A stretch of DNA of 64,000 nucleotides, from assembly GCF_030295405.1 (NCBI RefSeq), contig NZ_AP027080.1, positions 2,170,001 through 2,234,000 on the forward strand. The letters are read 5' to 3'. This document shows, piece after piece, positions 16,106-23,103 of the stretch. The notes beneath the pieces were generated by a model. That model saw nothing but the letters and a program-made list of their open reading frames with translations. It was not told the DNA's origin and searched no databases. The DNA comes from Mesoterricola silvestris. Lineage in GTDB: Bacteria; Acidobacteriota; Holophagae; Holophagales; Holophagaceae. The translations under genes and the position numbers were made by a program. How positions within the stretch are numbered: the first letter of the stretch is position 1; each line of letters begins with the position of its first letter.

Positions 16106-16495
16106 TTCACCAAGCCCCAGCCCAGTCAGCGTGAGGGCAGGGGGCGGGCTGAACCCGAGGGCCCCGCATTGCGCCGCGTCACGCTGCGGATCGCCTGAAG
16201 GCCACGGTAGGCGGGTTTATCCGCACCGGCCTCAGTGGGAGAAAAGCCCAGAGCTACATCACCAGGGCAAGCCGCAGCTCGATCTGCAATCAGCGACGTC
16301 GACCTCCGGGCGCTTCAACTGCGCGCCTATCCCACCGCGCCGTCCCGACGAGGCACCCTTCACGCGCCGGTCCTAACCCAGCGTTCGAGGTCGGACCCCA
16401 ACCTGCACTTCTCCCCTTGGTGGTATCGTCATTTCAACCTCCCTTCTCCTCCACTGGCGCCGCCAGGCCAGGGCCGGTCAACTTTGGCGTTAGGC
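16106..16495 (+). other. Cassette 14: no convincing gene, copy 2
   Basis: The second copy of the cassette seen at 11435-11824, with the same order: +32 second core, GC-rich first part, the conserved block AGAGCTACATCACCAGGGCA, then attC. The copies differ at scattered positions. No convincing gene is visible. It sits five cassettes away from copy 1 inside the same array. Confidence 0.7.
16371..16495 (+). repeat. attC14, mosaic of two types
   Basis: The left half is pure type A (TCCTAAC at 16371, then CCCCAACCTG), but the right half reads GCCAGGCCAGGGCCGG and CAACTTTGGC before GTTAGGC (16489-16495), like attC11. The two inner arms therefore pair poorly. Confidence 0.8.
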
Positions 16496-16500
16496 ATCTC

Positions 16501-16782
16501 ATGAGCCGACTTCTTATATTCTTCCCCCTTCTCTTGTCGCTCTCTCTATACGCAGTTGCCCCTGAGTTCAAACCCTTCGATTCCTCCCCAGTGGCCATCA
16601 AGCGCCGGGATGCCTATTCGATCTTTCTTCCAGGCTCTAAACTCCAGCGCTTGACTACGTTTTTAAATACATGCAAAGAACGCGGTGCAGTTGAGATCGA
16701 AGGGAAAAAGTGGGCTGTTTCGGTGAGGTTAACCTTCCCTAGTGAACCTATCTGGCGAGCAGCCTTTCGCACCTTCAATTAA
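16501..16782 (+). CDS. Cassette 15 gene: small exported protein, 93 aa
   Basis: The ATG at 16501 starts only 6 bases after the attC14 core, so the gene has almost no leader. The protein begins with a signal-peptide-like MSRLLIFFPLLLSLSLYAVA, cleaved probably after AVA. The short mature part (KPFDSSPVAIKRRDAYSIFL, WAVSVRLTFPSEPIWRAAF) has no known family. Without a nearby ribosome site, translation may be weak. Confidence 0.6.
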   Translation: MSRLLIFFPLLLSLSLYAVAPEFKPFDSSPVAIKRRDAYSIFLPGSKLQRLTTFLNTCKERGAVEIEGKKWAVSVRLTFPSEPIWRAAFRTFN

Positions 16783-16833
16783 GGCAAAATATTTCGCGCC
16801 GTGTCATCTGGCCACATCATCAATCGCACGTCT

Positions 16834-16878
16834 CCCTAACATGCCTGCCCAGCCATTCCGCGCCGAGGGGTGTTAGGC
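16834..16878 (+). repeat. attC15, very short
   Basis: CCCTAAC at 16834 and GTTAGGC at 16872-16878, only 45 bases apart in total. The ends pair as CCTAACA / TGTTAGG with CC / GG beyond. It is less than half the usual length in this array. Confidence 0.55.
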
Positions 16879-16932
16879 TTGCACCATCAACCCAATCCAA
16901 GTTTGGAATTACCGATCACCCTGGGTTCAGTG

Positions 16933-17074
16933 GAGTGCCGGACCGGATTTCCTCCCGAACCCGGTCCCGCAGCCTGTGGGGCCTGGCCGGGCCCGGCCGA
17001 TCGGTCTCGTCCGATTCCAGGCCCTGCATCCCGGTGCGGGGGCTGGGTTCGGACGGAAAGGGCAGGGGGGACAT
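16933..17074 (-). pseudogene. Truncated intI copy (N-terminal fragment)
   Basis: Translation on the minus strand from the ATG at 17074 gives [18 protein letters not shown] and continues to DRVREEIR, matching residues 2-44 of IntI with a few changes. A missing C then shifts the frame and homology ends near 16933. All catalytic parts are absent. It is part of a second integron head together with attI2. Confidence 0.9.
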
Positions 17075-17381
17075 GGCTGACTTCGATTCGCGAAATTTCC
17101 GCAAAACGCAGGGCTCCCATCAAGCCTGTCAAGGTCGGCAAACCCGGTTTGCCGCGAAGGCCCTGAACCTTCGATGGTTCGCCAGCATCCCTCTCCCGGG
17201 ACCCTATGGCCCCCTCCGCGCCTGTCGCCCAATCAGGATCCAGTCCGGAAGAGGCGGCATTCCGAGGTCCCCCAATGCTAGGACCACATTCATCCGGAAC
17301 CTTTTGCATGTGCGTCCAAGCCATTGCAGAATGAAGAAAACAGCCCTCCCGAAGCGATGCGCCCAAGCCCACACAAGGATC

Positions 17382-17474
17382 AATACCGACTCACCCCAGG
17401 CGGTTCGGGCCAATAATTTCCCCGGTCTTTACACGCCAGCGTTCGATTCCCCGTCCGACGCCCAAGGGTTAGGC
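17382..17474 (+). other. attI2, second integration site inside the array
   Basis: 84 bases (17382-17465) are identical to attI1, followed by the core GTTAGGC at 17468-17474. The sequence from here back to the intI fragment (16933) corresponds to the region between intI and attI1 with scattered changes. The complete identity next to the core contrasts with divergence farther away. Confidence 0.85.
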
Positions 17475-17521
17475 ATTGACCACCACCAATCGACAATGCT
17501 TTACCCGTCATAGGAGTCCGA

Positions 17522-17950
17522 ATGAAATTCACAACAGGGCTCTCAATTCTTTTCCTAACCGCGCTACCGCTCATGGCGGTAGAAGACACTGAGGCAAATC
17601 GACTCAAAGCCGCTGAAAGGTATCTTGCGGCAACACCTGTCTCGGAATTGATGAATGATCTGGTAGAGCAAATGGGCAAGAACCAACCTTCCGAAAAGCA
17701 AGCTTGGATTAAAACGGTTATGACAAATTGCCTGGACATGAAGGCCATTGAGACAATCATGAGGAAGTCAATGATTAAAACCTTCACCGCAGATGAGTTG
17801 AATGCTCTGGCTGACTTCTACGCATCTCCTTACGGGAAGTCCGCTATGAAAAAATTTGGCCTATATATGGCCGATGCAATGCCGGAAACTCAGCAGGAAA
17901 TCATGAAGGCAGTTGAGAAGTCAAAGGCGATGATCCCAGAGCCAAAATAG
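17522..17950 (+). CDS. Cassette 16 gene: DUF2059-like exported protein
   Basis: The first gene after attI2. It has a signal peptide (TGLSILFLTALPLMAVE, cleavage after LMA) and a helical mature part. The segments YLAATPVSELMNDLVEQMG, FTADELNALADFYASPYGKS and the closing QQEIMKAVEKSKA fit the DUF2059 family, small periplasmic helical proteins of unknown role found in many Gram-negative bacteria. A strong ribosome site (AGGAG, 7 bases) precedes the ATG. Base composition is poorer in GC than the host. Confidence 0.85.
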   Translation: MKFTTGLSILFLTALPLMAVEDTEANRLKAAERYLAATPVSELMNDLVEQMGKNQPSEKQAWIKTVMTNCLDMKAIETIMRKSMIKTFTADELNALADFYASPYGKSAMKKFGLYMADAMPETQQEIMKAVEKSKAMIPEPK

Positions 17951-17991
17951 CTCAGCCCATCCGGTCCGACGAGGTACTATTCACGCGTCGG

Positions 17992-18117
17992 TCCAAGCCC
18001 AGCCTTCGAGGTCGGACCCCAACCTGCGCTGCTCCCCTTGGTGGTATCGTCATTCCGACCCCCCTCCTCCTCCACTCGCGCCGCCAGGTTGGGGCCGACT
18101 CACCTTCGGCGTCATGC
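17992..18117 (+). repeat. attC16, decayed type A
   Basis: Inner arms and flanks clearly match type A, but both cores are damaged: R'' reads TCCAAGC (17992) and R' reads GTCATGC (18111-18117). This site has probably lost function, so cassette 16 may be fixed. Confidence 0.8.
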
Positions 18118-18145
18118 GTCCCTCACATCCATCATGGAGGTACAG

Positions 18146-18604
18146 ATGAAACCAAGCTTGCTCTTATCAATACCGTTTTTGTCCGCCCTTCTCGGCTGCG
18201 GCATTATTGGCAATTACCAACGCATTAATTTGTACCCCGTGAATAGCACGGGCATGAATCAACCCTTGAATGGCACTATCTATAATCTATCTGGAAAGAT
18301 CAAACTTACATTAGCCAATGGTACCGAATATCAAGGTGAGTTGTTTAAGGTAGCGAGACCTCAAGATCCCAGTGACACTTTATATTCTGATAAGTTGGGA
18401 TTCCCAAAAAACTGGGATGCCGTTTATGGCGATCATTATTACTCAAAGAATGTTTTGGGTTCAGAGAGGTACTGGCGCTGCAACCTGACAACCACTTCGA
18501 CCGATTCCATATACCTGGAAATAATCCGACCCAACTTGAATTCAGACATCCGCCTCGGTGTAGCCGTGGACTCCAAGGGGCAAGCATACAAGGTCACGTT
18601 CTAA
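18146..18604 (+). CDS. Cassette 17 gene: lipoprotein, 152 aa
   Basis: A lipoprotein signal is clear: LLLSIPFLSALLGCGIIG with lipobox LLGC. The mature part is strand-rich (NGTIYNLSGKIKLTLANG, YQGELFKVARP, SIYLEIIRPNLNSDIRLGVA), suggesting a small beta-sandwich protein in the periplasm or outer membrane. The ribosome site GGAGG lies 7 bases before the ATG at 18146. Family unknown. It is the last cassette and lies between two decayed attC sites. Confidence 0.75.
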   Translation: MKPSLLLSIPFLSALLGCGIIGNYQRINLYPVNSTGMNQPLNGTIYNLSGKIKLTLANGTEYQGELFKVARPQDPSDTLYSDKLGFPKNWDAVYGDHYYSKNVLGSERYWRCNLTTTSTDSIYLEIIRPNLNSDIRLGVAVDSKGQAYKVTF

Positions 18605-18625
18605 AATCCGTAATTGATCGCCGAC

Positions 18626-18735
18626 GCCTGACCCCTGGCTCAACCCGGACCCCGCCGGCATTGTCCGCCGCTCTCTCTCGGCTTCACCCTTCCTCGACTT
18701 CGCTCAGCGCCTCGGCACAGGCGGGGTGGTTAGCC
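18626..18735 (+). repeat. attC17 candidate, strongly decayed
   Basis: GCCTGAC at 18626 and GTTAGCC at 18729-18735 with partly pairing arms (CCCGGACCCCGCC / GGCGGGGT). It would mark the right end of the array. Confidence 0.5.
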
Positions 18736-18853
18736 TCATCTCCACGCCCCGGTTTTGGCCATGCTTCGCCAGAACCTGGCGCCTGCGGTCTCCCGGCACC
18801 TGGGCTACTCCCGCAATACCCTCTACCGGAGGATGGAGAAGTTGGGGATATGA
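18734..18853 (+). pseudogene. Remnant of a Fis-type DNA-binding C-terminus
   Basis: The frame ends with QNLAPAVSRHLGYSRNTLYR, then RMEKLGI and a stop, the typical Fis/NtrC-family helix-turn-helix that closes sigma54-dependent regulators. No ATPase or receiver domain precedes it; upstream the frame meets a stop at the attC17 core. It looks like the stump left when the integron array, or a deletion, removed the rest of a regulator gene. Confidence 0.75.
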
Positions 18854-18905
18854 TGGTCATCTAATGCCGCCCCGCCCATGCCGTTGACTCTGGGGGTATG
18901 GATTC

Positions 18906-19859
18906 ATGACGCATTCCGTTTTTTCCGTGTTACTGATGGCTGCATGTTTGGCCGCTCCGAGCGCGGGCTGTGCCCAGGCCCAGGACCCACCCGTCCGGGC
19001 GGACAATCGCGACCCCAGCTTCGTGCCGTACGTCCCGATGCCCATGCCCGCCACCGCCTCCTTCAAGGAGGTGAGGGACGACCTCGCCGCGCTCCTGAGG
19101 GAGCGGAAAAGACCGGTGGGCGTCAGATTCGGGAGGCGCGGGCCCGCCCAGCCCGACTTCAACCGCCTGGAGAACGCCCACCAGCTCATCGAGCTCATAA
19201 AGGGGGGAGGGACGGGGGACAACATCGTCCGGCTTCAGTACGATAAGCAGAAGCAGTTCGAATACATCCTCCTCAAGGCGGTTGCGGTGGTGGATGAACG
19301 GATCGAGCTCGGACCCGGCTTCGCCTTTCCCTTCCGCGACGTCCTGGAGGGGCCGATCACCGTCACCAGGCTCAAGGACGGGGCCTATCCCTTCGTCATC
19401 CAGCTCCAGAACCAGCTCTCCTTCCGCTTCGACGCCAAGGACCTGGGCGATGCGAAACGCATGGCTGATGACCTGGAATTCCTGAGGCGGCATTATGCCG
19501 GTCTGGAGGAGGGCAGGGCGGCCCAGTCCGAAACCCTGGCCGCCCAGTACCGCGCCCTGAAGACCAAGCCCCCCGTTTCGGAAGCGCAACGAAGATTCAT
19601 CGTCCAGGCCAACGCCTACAACCAGATGAAGAACTACGAGCAGGCCCTGGAGCATTACCAGAAGGCCCTGGACCTGGAGCCCCTGTCCTACCCGGCGGCT
19701 TACTTCAACATGGCTCTGCTTTCGGCCCAACTGGGGCGTTACCGCGCGGCGATGGCGTACATGAAGCAGTACCTGCTGCTGGAGCCCGAGGCCAAGGATG
19801 CCCGGAGCGGGCAGGACAAGATCTACGAATGGGAAATCATGGCGGGAAGTTCGCGATGA
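18906..19859 (+). CDS. Exported TPR-containing protein, 317 aa
   Basis: The N-terminus (SVFSVLLMAACLAAPSAGCA) is a signal peptide, possibly of lipoprotein type (SAGC). The middle part (90-200) is a mixed domain I do not recognise. The C-terminal third holds tetratricopeptide repeats (QANAYNQMKNYEQALEHYQK, ALDLEPLSYPAAYFNMALLS, YMKQYLLLEPEAKDA), which bind partner proteins. It probably works in the periplasm. The stop overlaps the start of the next gene (ATGA), so the two are translated together. Confidence 0.85.
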   Translation: MTHSVFSVLLMAACLAAPSAGCAQAQDPPVRADNRDPSFVPYVPMPMPATASFKEVRDDLAALLRERKRPVGVRFGRRGPAQPDFNRLENAHQLIELIKGGGTGDNIVRLQYDKQKQFEYILLKAVAVVDERIELGPGFAFPFRDVLEGPITVTRLKDGAYPFVIQLQNQLSFRFDAKDLGDAKRMADDLEFLRRHYAGLEEGRAAQSETLAAQYRALKTKPPVSEAQRRFIVQANAYNQMKNYEQALEHYQKALDLEPLSYPAAYFNMALLSAQLGRYRAAMAYMKQYLLLEPEAKDARSGQDKIYEWEIMAGSSR

Positions 19860-21334
19860 AGTCCTTCCTGGGCCTGTTGAAGGGCTCGATGGTGTTGGCG
19901 AGCCTGTTGGCCAGCCAAGTATTCCTGGATGGCCAGACCGTGCCGAGCGCCTCCAGGCCCGTTTGCATCTACTGCAACACACCGCTGCCCAATGGCACCC
20001 ACGCCCGGAGCTGCCCCTACTACGCGGGCGGCAAGCCCGCGGCGGGTTCCAGCCGGAAGCCCGGTTCCGACGTGAAGGCGGCCCTGGTGGGAAGCCTGTT
20101 CCAGAACCTGCTGACGTCCCTGTTCGCCTCCGATGCCGTCGGGGATCAGAAGGAAGCGGCCGCGCAGGCCGCTGCCCTGGCGGCGGCCCGGGCTTCGGAG
20201 GCCCAGAGGAACAAGGACCGGATCGCCCAGGCCGAATACCTGAGGATGATGCAGTCCTACAAGCAGCTGGACGATGGCCCGGGAGCGGCGTACAAGACCC
20301 TGGCGAACACCGACCTGGAGTTCAAGTCCCTGGATGCCGAGACCCTCGCGGCCGGCGCCAGGGCCCCCTTCGACACGCCCTCCAGGGGGGAAAGCGTTGC
20401 GACGACGTTCTTCGGGGACAGCATGCCCTTGGAGGACCTGCGCCTGCTCGTCAATCCCGGGCAGGATCCCCGGATTGTGGATCTCACCAAGGCACAGCGC
20501 CTAGTCGGGGCGAAACTCAAGGAGGACGGGCCGCGACTGGTGGCGCTCATCCGCAAGGTGGAGGAAGAGGGTGGGAGCCCCATCCCCCTCAAAGCCCCGG
20601 ACTGCGCCAAGCTCGCCCGGTTCCTGAAGGGTTCGATGGAGCAGAGAAGCCAATTCCAGAAGACCCTCCAGTCGGCCCAGGAACAGCTGACCACCTGGGA
20701 GACCGCCAACCGCAACGCCCTGCTCAACGCCGCCAAGGATGGGTTGGAGTTCCTTTCCGGACAGATCCTGGACAGCCTCAGCAAGCGGGGTGAAGCCGCC
20801 GCCCGGCTCCAGCGGATCTACGACCGGAAATCCGGCCAGATGGCCAAGGACGGGCTCGACGTGGTGGCCATCCAGGCCAAGATCGAGCGCCTTCAAAAGC
20901 TTTCTTCATCCGGACAGGTCGCGGACTTCGTCAGCAGCATGAACGACAGGCAGGCCTTCACGAAGGATGGACTTTCCGCCCTGGTGGCCCAGCTGAAGGC
21001 ATCCAACACGGACCTGGAAGGGCTCTTCCGTGAGCCTGGCCTTGAGGACTATTTCGGCGGCGAGGCGCCAGAACTGCGCGTACTCCTCGATATCACCAAG
21101 ATCGCCGCCTCGAACGAAGTGCTCGGCAAGTGGGTCGCCCGGAAGATCCCGCTCTTCGCCGGGGTCGAACTGGCGATCAACCAGACCTACAACGCCCTGG
21201 ACTGGTACACCAGCTTCAAGCGGGTCATGGAAGCCAACGAGATCAACGGACGGGTGCAGGAGGCGGCAGAGGCCATCCAGAAGAATATCGATCATGCCTA
21301 TATGCAATTAAGGGACTGCCCGGGAAGCCTTTGA
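19856..21334 (+). CDS. Large exported protein with Cys motif and coiled coils, 492 aa
   Basis: After a signal-like segment (LKGSMVLASLLASQVFLDG) comes a compact Cys motif, CIYCNTPLPNGTHARSCPYY, which could bind zinc. Then follow a low-complexity hinge (GGKPAAGSSRKPGSD), an Ala-rich helix (EAAAQAAALAAARASEA), and a long helical body with predicted coiled coils. No family is recognisable. The first codons overlap the upstream TPR gene by 4 bases, so the two products probably form a complex. I use the ATG at 19856; a start nine codons upstream lies inside the TPR gene. Confidence 0.8.
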   Translation: MKSFLGLLKGSMVLASLLASQVFLDGQTVPSASRPVCIYCNTPLPNGTHARSCPYYAGGKPAAGSSRKPGSDVKAALVGSLFQNLLTSLFASDAVGDQKEAAAQAAALAAARASEAQRNKDRIAQAEYLRMMQSYKQLDDGPGAAYKTLANTDLEFKSLDAETLAAGARAPFDTPSRGESVATTFFGDSMPLEDLRLLVNPGQDPRIVDLTKAQRLVGAKLKEDGPRLVALIRKVEEEGGSPIPLKAPDCAKLARFLKGSMEQRSQFQKTLQSAQEQLTTWETANRNALLNAAKDGLEFLSGQILDSLSKRGEAAARLQRIYDRKSGQMAKDGLDVVAIQAKIERLQKLSSSGQVADFVSSMNDRQAFTKDGLSALVAQLKASNTDLEGLFREPGLEDYFGGEAPELRVLLDITKIAASNEVLGKWVARKIPLFAGVELAINQTYNALDWYTSFKRVMEANEINGRVQEAAEAIQKNIDHAYMQLRDCPGSL

Positions 21335-21400
21335 TTCTCCCCCGGCCGGGCGGGCTCGCCCCGTCCAGCCATCCAGCCTAGGAATGTGAACAGGTGAGTC

Positions 21401-21577
21401 ATGAGGCCACGACCGTTCTCGATCCCGTTTGTCGTCGCCGGGCTGAGCAGCTTCCTTTCTGGATGCGGGCAACCCCAGGCGCATGACCAAATCCCCCAAG
21501 CGGAATTTCAAAAAAGTGCCAATGGCTGCTTCGTGTCGCCCATCGTCCGGTTTAATATTACCGAATGGGTAATGTAG
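21401..21577 (+). CDS. Small lipoprotein, 58 aa
   Basis: A short gene starting MRPRPFSIPFVVAGLSSFLS followed by GCG, a clear lipoprotein signal with lipobox LSGC. The mature part has about 37 residues and contains one more Cys. AGGTGA lies 3-8 bases before the ATG. The stop lies 13 bases inside the next gene, which suggests coupling. Its role is unknown. Confidence 0.55.
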   Translation: MRPRPFSIPFVVAGLSSFLSGCGQPQAHDQIPQAEFQKSANGCFVSPIVRFNITEWVM

Positions 21578-22032
21578 AGCCTCCTGCTATCCGCTCCCTC
21601 AAGCGTTCCGACTATGCCCAATGGCGCCCCCTCTGGGATGGTTACAACGCTTTCTACGGCCGCATCGGCGCCACCGCCCTGCCCGAGGAAATCACTGCAT
21701 CCACATGGAACAAGTTTTTCGATCCGTCGGAACCCGTGCATGCGCTGGTGGCCGAGGACGCTGGCCAGATTGTCGGCATGGTTCATTACCTGTTTCACCG
21801 CAGCACGACACGATTGAACGACGTCTGCTACTTGCAGGATCTGTTCACCGCCGAGTCGTGCCGGGGTCGGGGTATTGCAGGGCAACTCATCCGCGCGGTG
21901 TATGCCGCTGCGGCCGCGGCTGGCAGTTCCAGGGTCTACTGGCAAACCCATAACACCAACCGTTCCGGTCGAGCGGCATACGACAAATTAGCCGAGCACC
22001 TTGGCTCCATCGTCTACACGCATGACCTTTGA
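21565..22032 (+). CDS. GNAT family N-acetyltransferase
   Basis: A 155-residue acetyltransferase of the GNAT fold. IRSLKRSDYAQWRPLWDGY is the first strand-helix, VHALVAEDAGQIVGMVHYLF the central strands, LQDLFTAESCRGRGIAGQLI holds the acetyl-CoA loop (CRGRGIA, of the Q/RxxGxG/A type), and VYWQTHNTNRSGRAAYDKLA the last strand-helix. It transfers acetyl from acetyl-CoA to an amine; the substrate cannot be told. The layout matches small soluble N-acetyltransferases. The start overlaps the small lipoprotein gene by 13 bases. Confidence 0.92.
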   Translation: MGNVEPPAIRSLKRSDYAQWRPLWDGYNAFYGRIGATALPEEITASTWNKFFDPSEPVHALVAEDAGQIVGMVHYLFHRSTTRLNDVCYLQDLFTAESCRGRGIAGQLIRAVYAAAAAAGSSRVYWQTHNTNRSGRAAYDKLAEHLGSIVYTHDL

Positions 22033-22151
22033 TTTGCCCCTGGCCTCATTCAACGCCCTAGCCCCTCAGTACCCGGCCGCACCGCACGTTGTGGATGAAA
22101 GGATCTGGGCTAGGCGGCGAGAATGACCCGAATGCCCCCTGGGAGATTCTG

Positions 22152-22712
22152 ATGAAGACCCAGTACTACACGGCCTCAAGCCTCGATGGCTTCATCGCCA
22201 CGGAGGAGGATTCCCTCGACTGGCTGTTCCCGCTCGGCGACATCAACGAAACCAGTTATCCGGACTTCATCCAGGAGGTCGGAGCGCTGGCCATGGGCTC
22301 CTCCACCTATGAGTGGATGCTCCGTCATGGTGTCGAACCGGGAACCGGGGCCCCTCAGTCCTGGCCCTACGCTCAGCCAACGTGGGTCTTCTCGACGCGA
22401 CAGCTCGAACCCGTTCCAGGGGCAGACATCCGGTTCGTTCAGGGCGAGGTTCGGCGGGTCCACGATGAGATGAGACGGGCGGCTCGGGAAAAGAACATCT
22501 GGATCGTCGGCGGCGGCGACCTGGTTGGCCAGTTCCATGACGCGGGGCTCCTTGATGAAATCATTGTCCAGATTGGTTCCGTCACGTTGGGCAAGGGCAA
22601 GCCGCTCCTTCCCCGCCGAATCATCGGCGCCTCCGCCTTGCGCCTGACCTCCGTCCAACGGTTCGGTCCCGGGTTCGCGGAACTCCGGTACGAGGTCCCC
22701 GCGCGCCCTTGA
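22152..22712 (+). CDS. Dihydrofolate-reductase-fold protein (RibD C-terminal family)
   Basis: The sequence YYTASSLDGFIATEEDSLDW opens the fold typical of the RibD C-terminal / DHFR-like family, NADPH-dependent reductases. ALAMGSSTYEWMLRHG and IWIVGGGDLVGQFHDAGLLD follow; the latter contains the nucleotide-binding GGG. Many such stand-alone proteins have unknown substrates, and this one is probably not a true folate reductase or part of riboflavin synthesis. The ATG at 22152 has GGGAGA 7 bases upstream. 186 residues is the usual length. Confidence 0.9.
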   Translation: MKTQYYTASSLDGFIATEEDSLDWLFPLGDINETSYPDFIQEVGALAMGSSTYEWMLRHGVEPGTGAPQSWPYAQPTWVFSTRQLEPVPGADIRFVQGEVRRVHDEMRRAAREKNIWIVGGGDLVGQFHDAGLLDEIIVQIGSVTLGKGKPLLPRRIIGASALRLTSVQRFGPGFAELRYEVPARP

Positions 22713-22869
22713 GTGTGCTGATCAAGGCGTCGGCGCGGCGGATGGTGGGTCTGTTGGTGGACGGACTGCGCTTTGGAGCGGAAAATCAAGAACCATGAGC
22801 GTATTCGCTTCCCTCAATTCCGGGTTCAGAATTGAGGGTCACGAAACGAATCCTTTCCAGGAGGGCGCC

Positions 22870-23103
22870 ATGCCGCCAGGGCTGATCATCTTCCTCGCCT
22901 TGATGGGAATCGCATTGATCTGCTGGTTGCTGCTTCGATCCCGGTTCTACCGGGAGGCCCTTGGCGATCTCGAAGGGATGCGGAACGCACCGGAAAACAG
23001 GATGGGCGCCACCGGTTTGCAGAATGCCAATCCGCTTTATCAGTTGTCGAACGATGACGATGGGAAGAAGCCCAAGGGAGCTAGGGGCGCGGGGTCGCCT
23101 TGA
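22870..23103 (+). CDS. Small single-pass membrane protein, 77 aa
   Basis: One transmembrane helix (PGLIIFLALMGIALICWLLL) is followed by a charged cytoplasmic tail (RSRFYREALGDLEGMRNAPE) and a Lys/Gly-rich end. A ribosome site CAGGAGG precedes the ATG at 22870, which I prefer to the longer frame from 22795. The 3' end overlaps the convergent gene by 23 bases. Function unknown. Confidence 0.65.
   Translation: MPPGLIIFLALMGIALICWLLLRSRFYREALGDLEGMRNAPENRMGATGLQNANPLYQLSNDDDGKKPKGARGAGSP

Larger units (their letters stand above)
5778..18735. mobile_element. Chromosomal integron: intI, attI1 and about 17 gene cassettes
   Basis: All integron parts are visible: a divergent integron integrase with the IntI-specific patch, an attI core GTTAGGC at 7226-7232, and a series of plus-strand genes, each followed by an attC-like site ending in GTTAGGC or a variant. 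Two attC families recur. Cassette genes are short, mostly unknown and often exported or membrane-bound, as in other chromosomal integrons. Cassettes 7 and 14 lack a convincing gene. A second integron head lies at 16933-17474. The right end is set at the last decayed attC candidate; right of it is a regulator stump. Confidence 0.93.

Noticed and set aside
16235-16504. Frame starting GEKPRATSPGQAAARS present in both gene-less cassettes
   Set aside because: It runs into attC, has no ribosome site, and the differences between copies change amino acids as often as not. Kept only as a possible reading in the findings.
7800-18120. Regular direct repeats that could be taken for a CRISPR array
   Set aside because: The repeats are long imperfect palindromes ending in GTTAGGC, spaced by genes, as in attC sites. 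There are no short uniform spacers and no cas genes.
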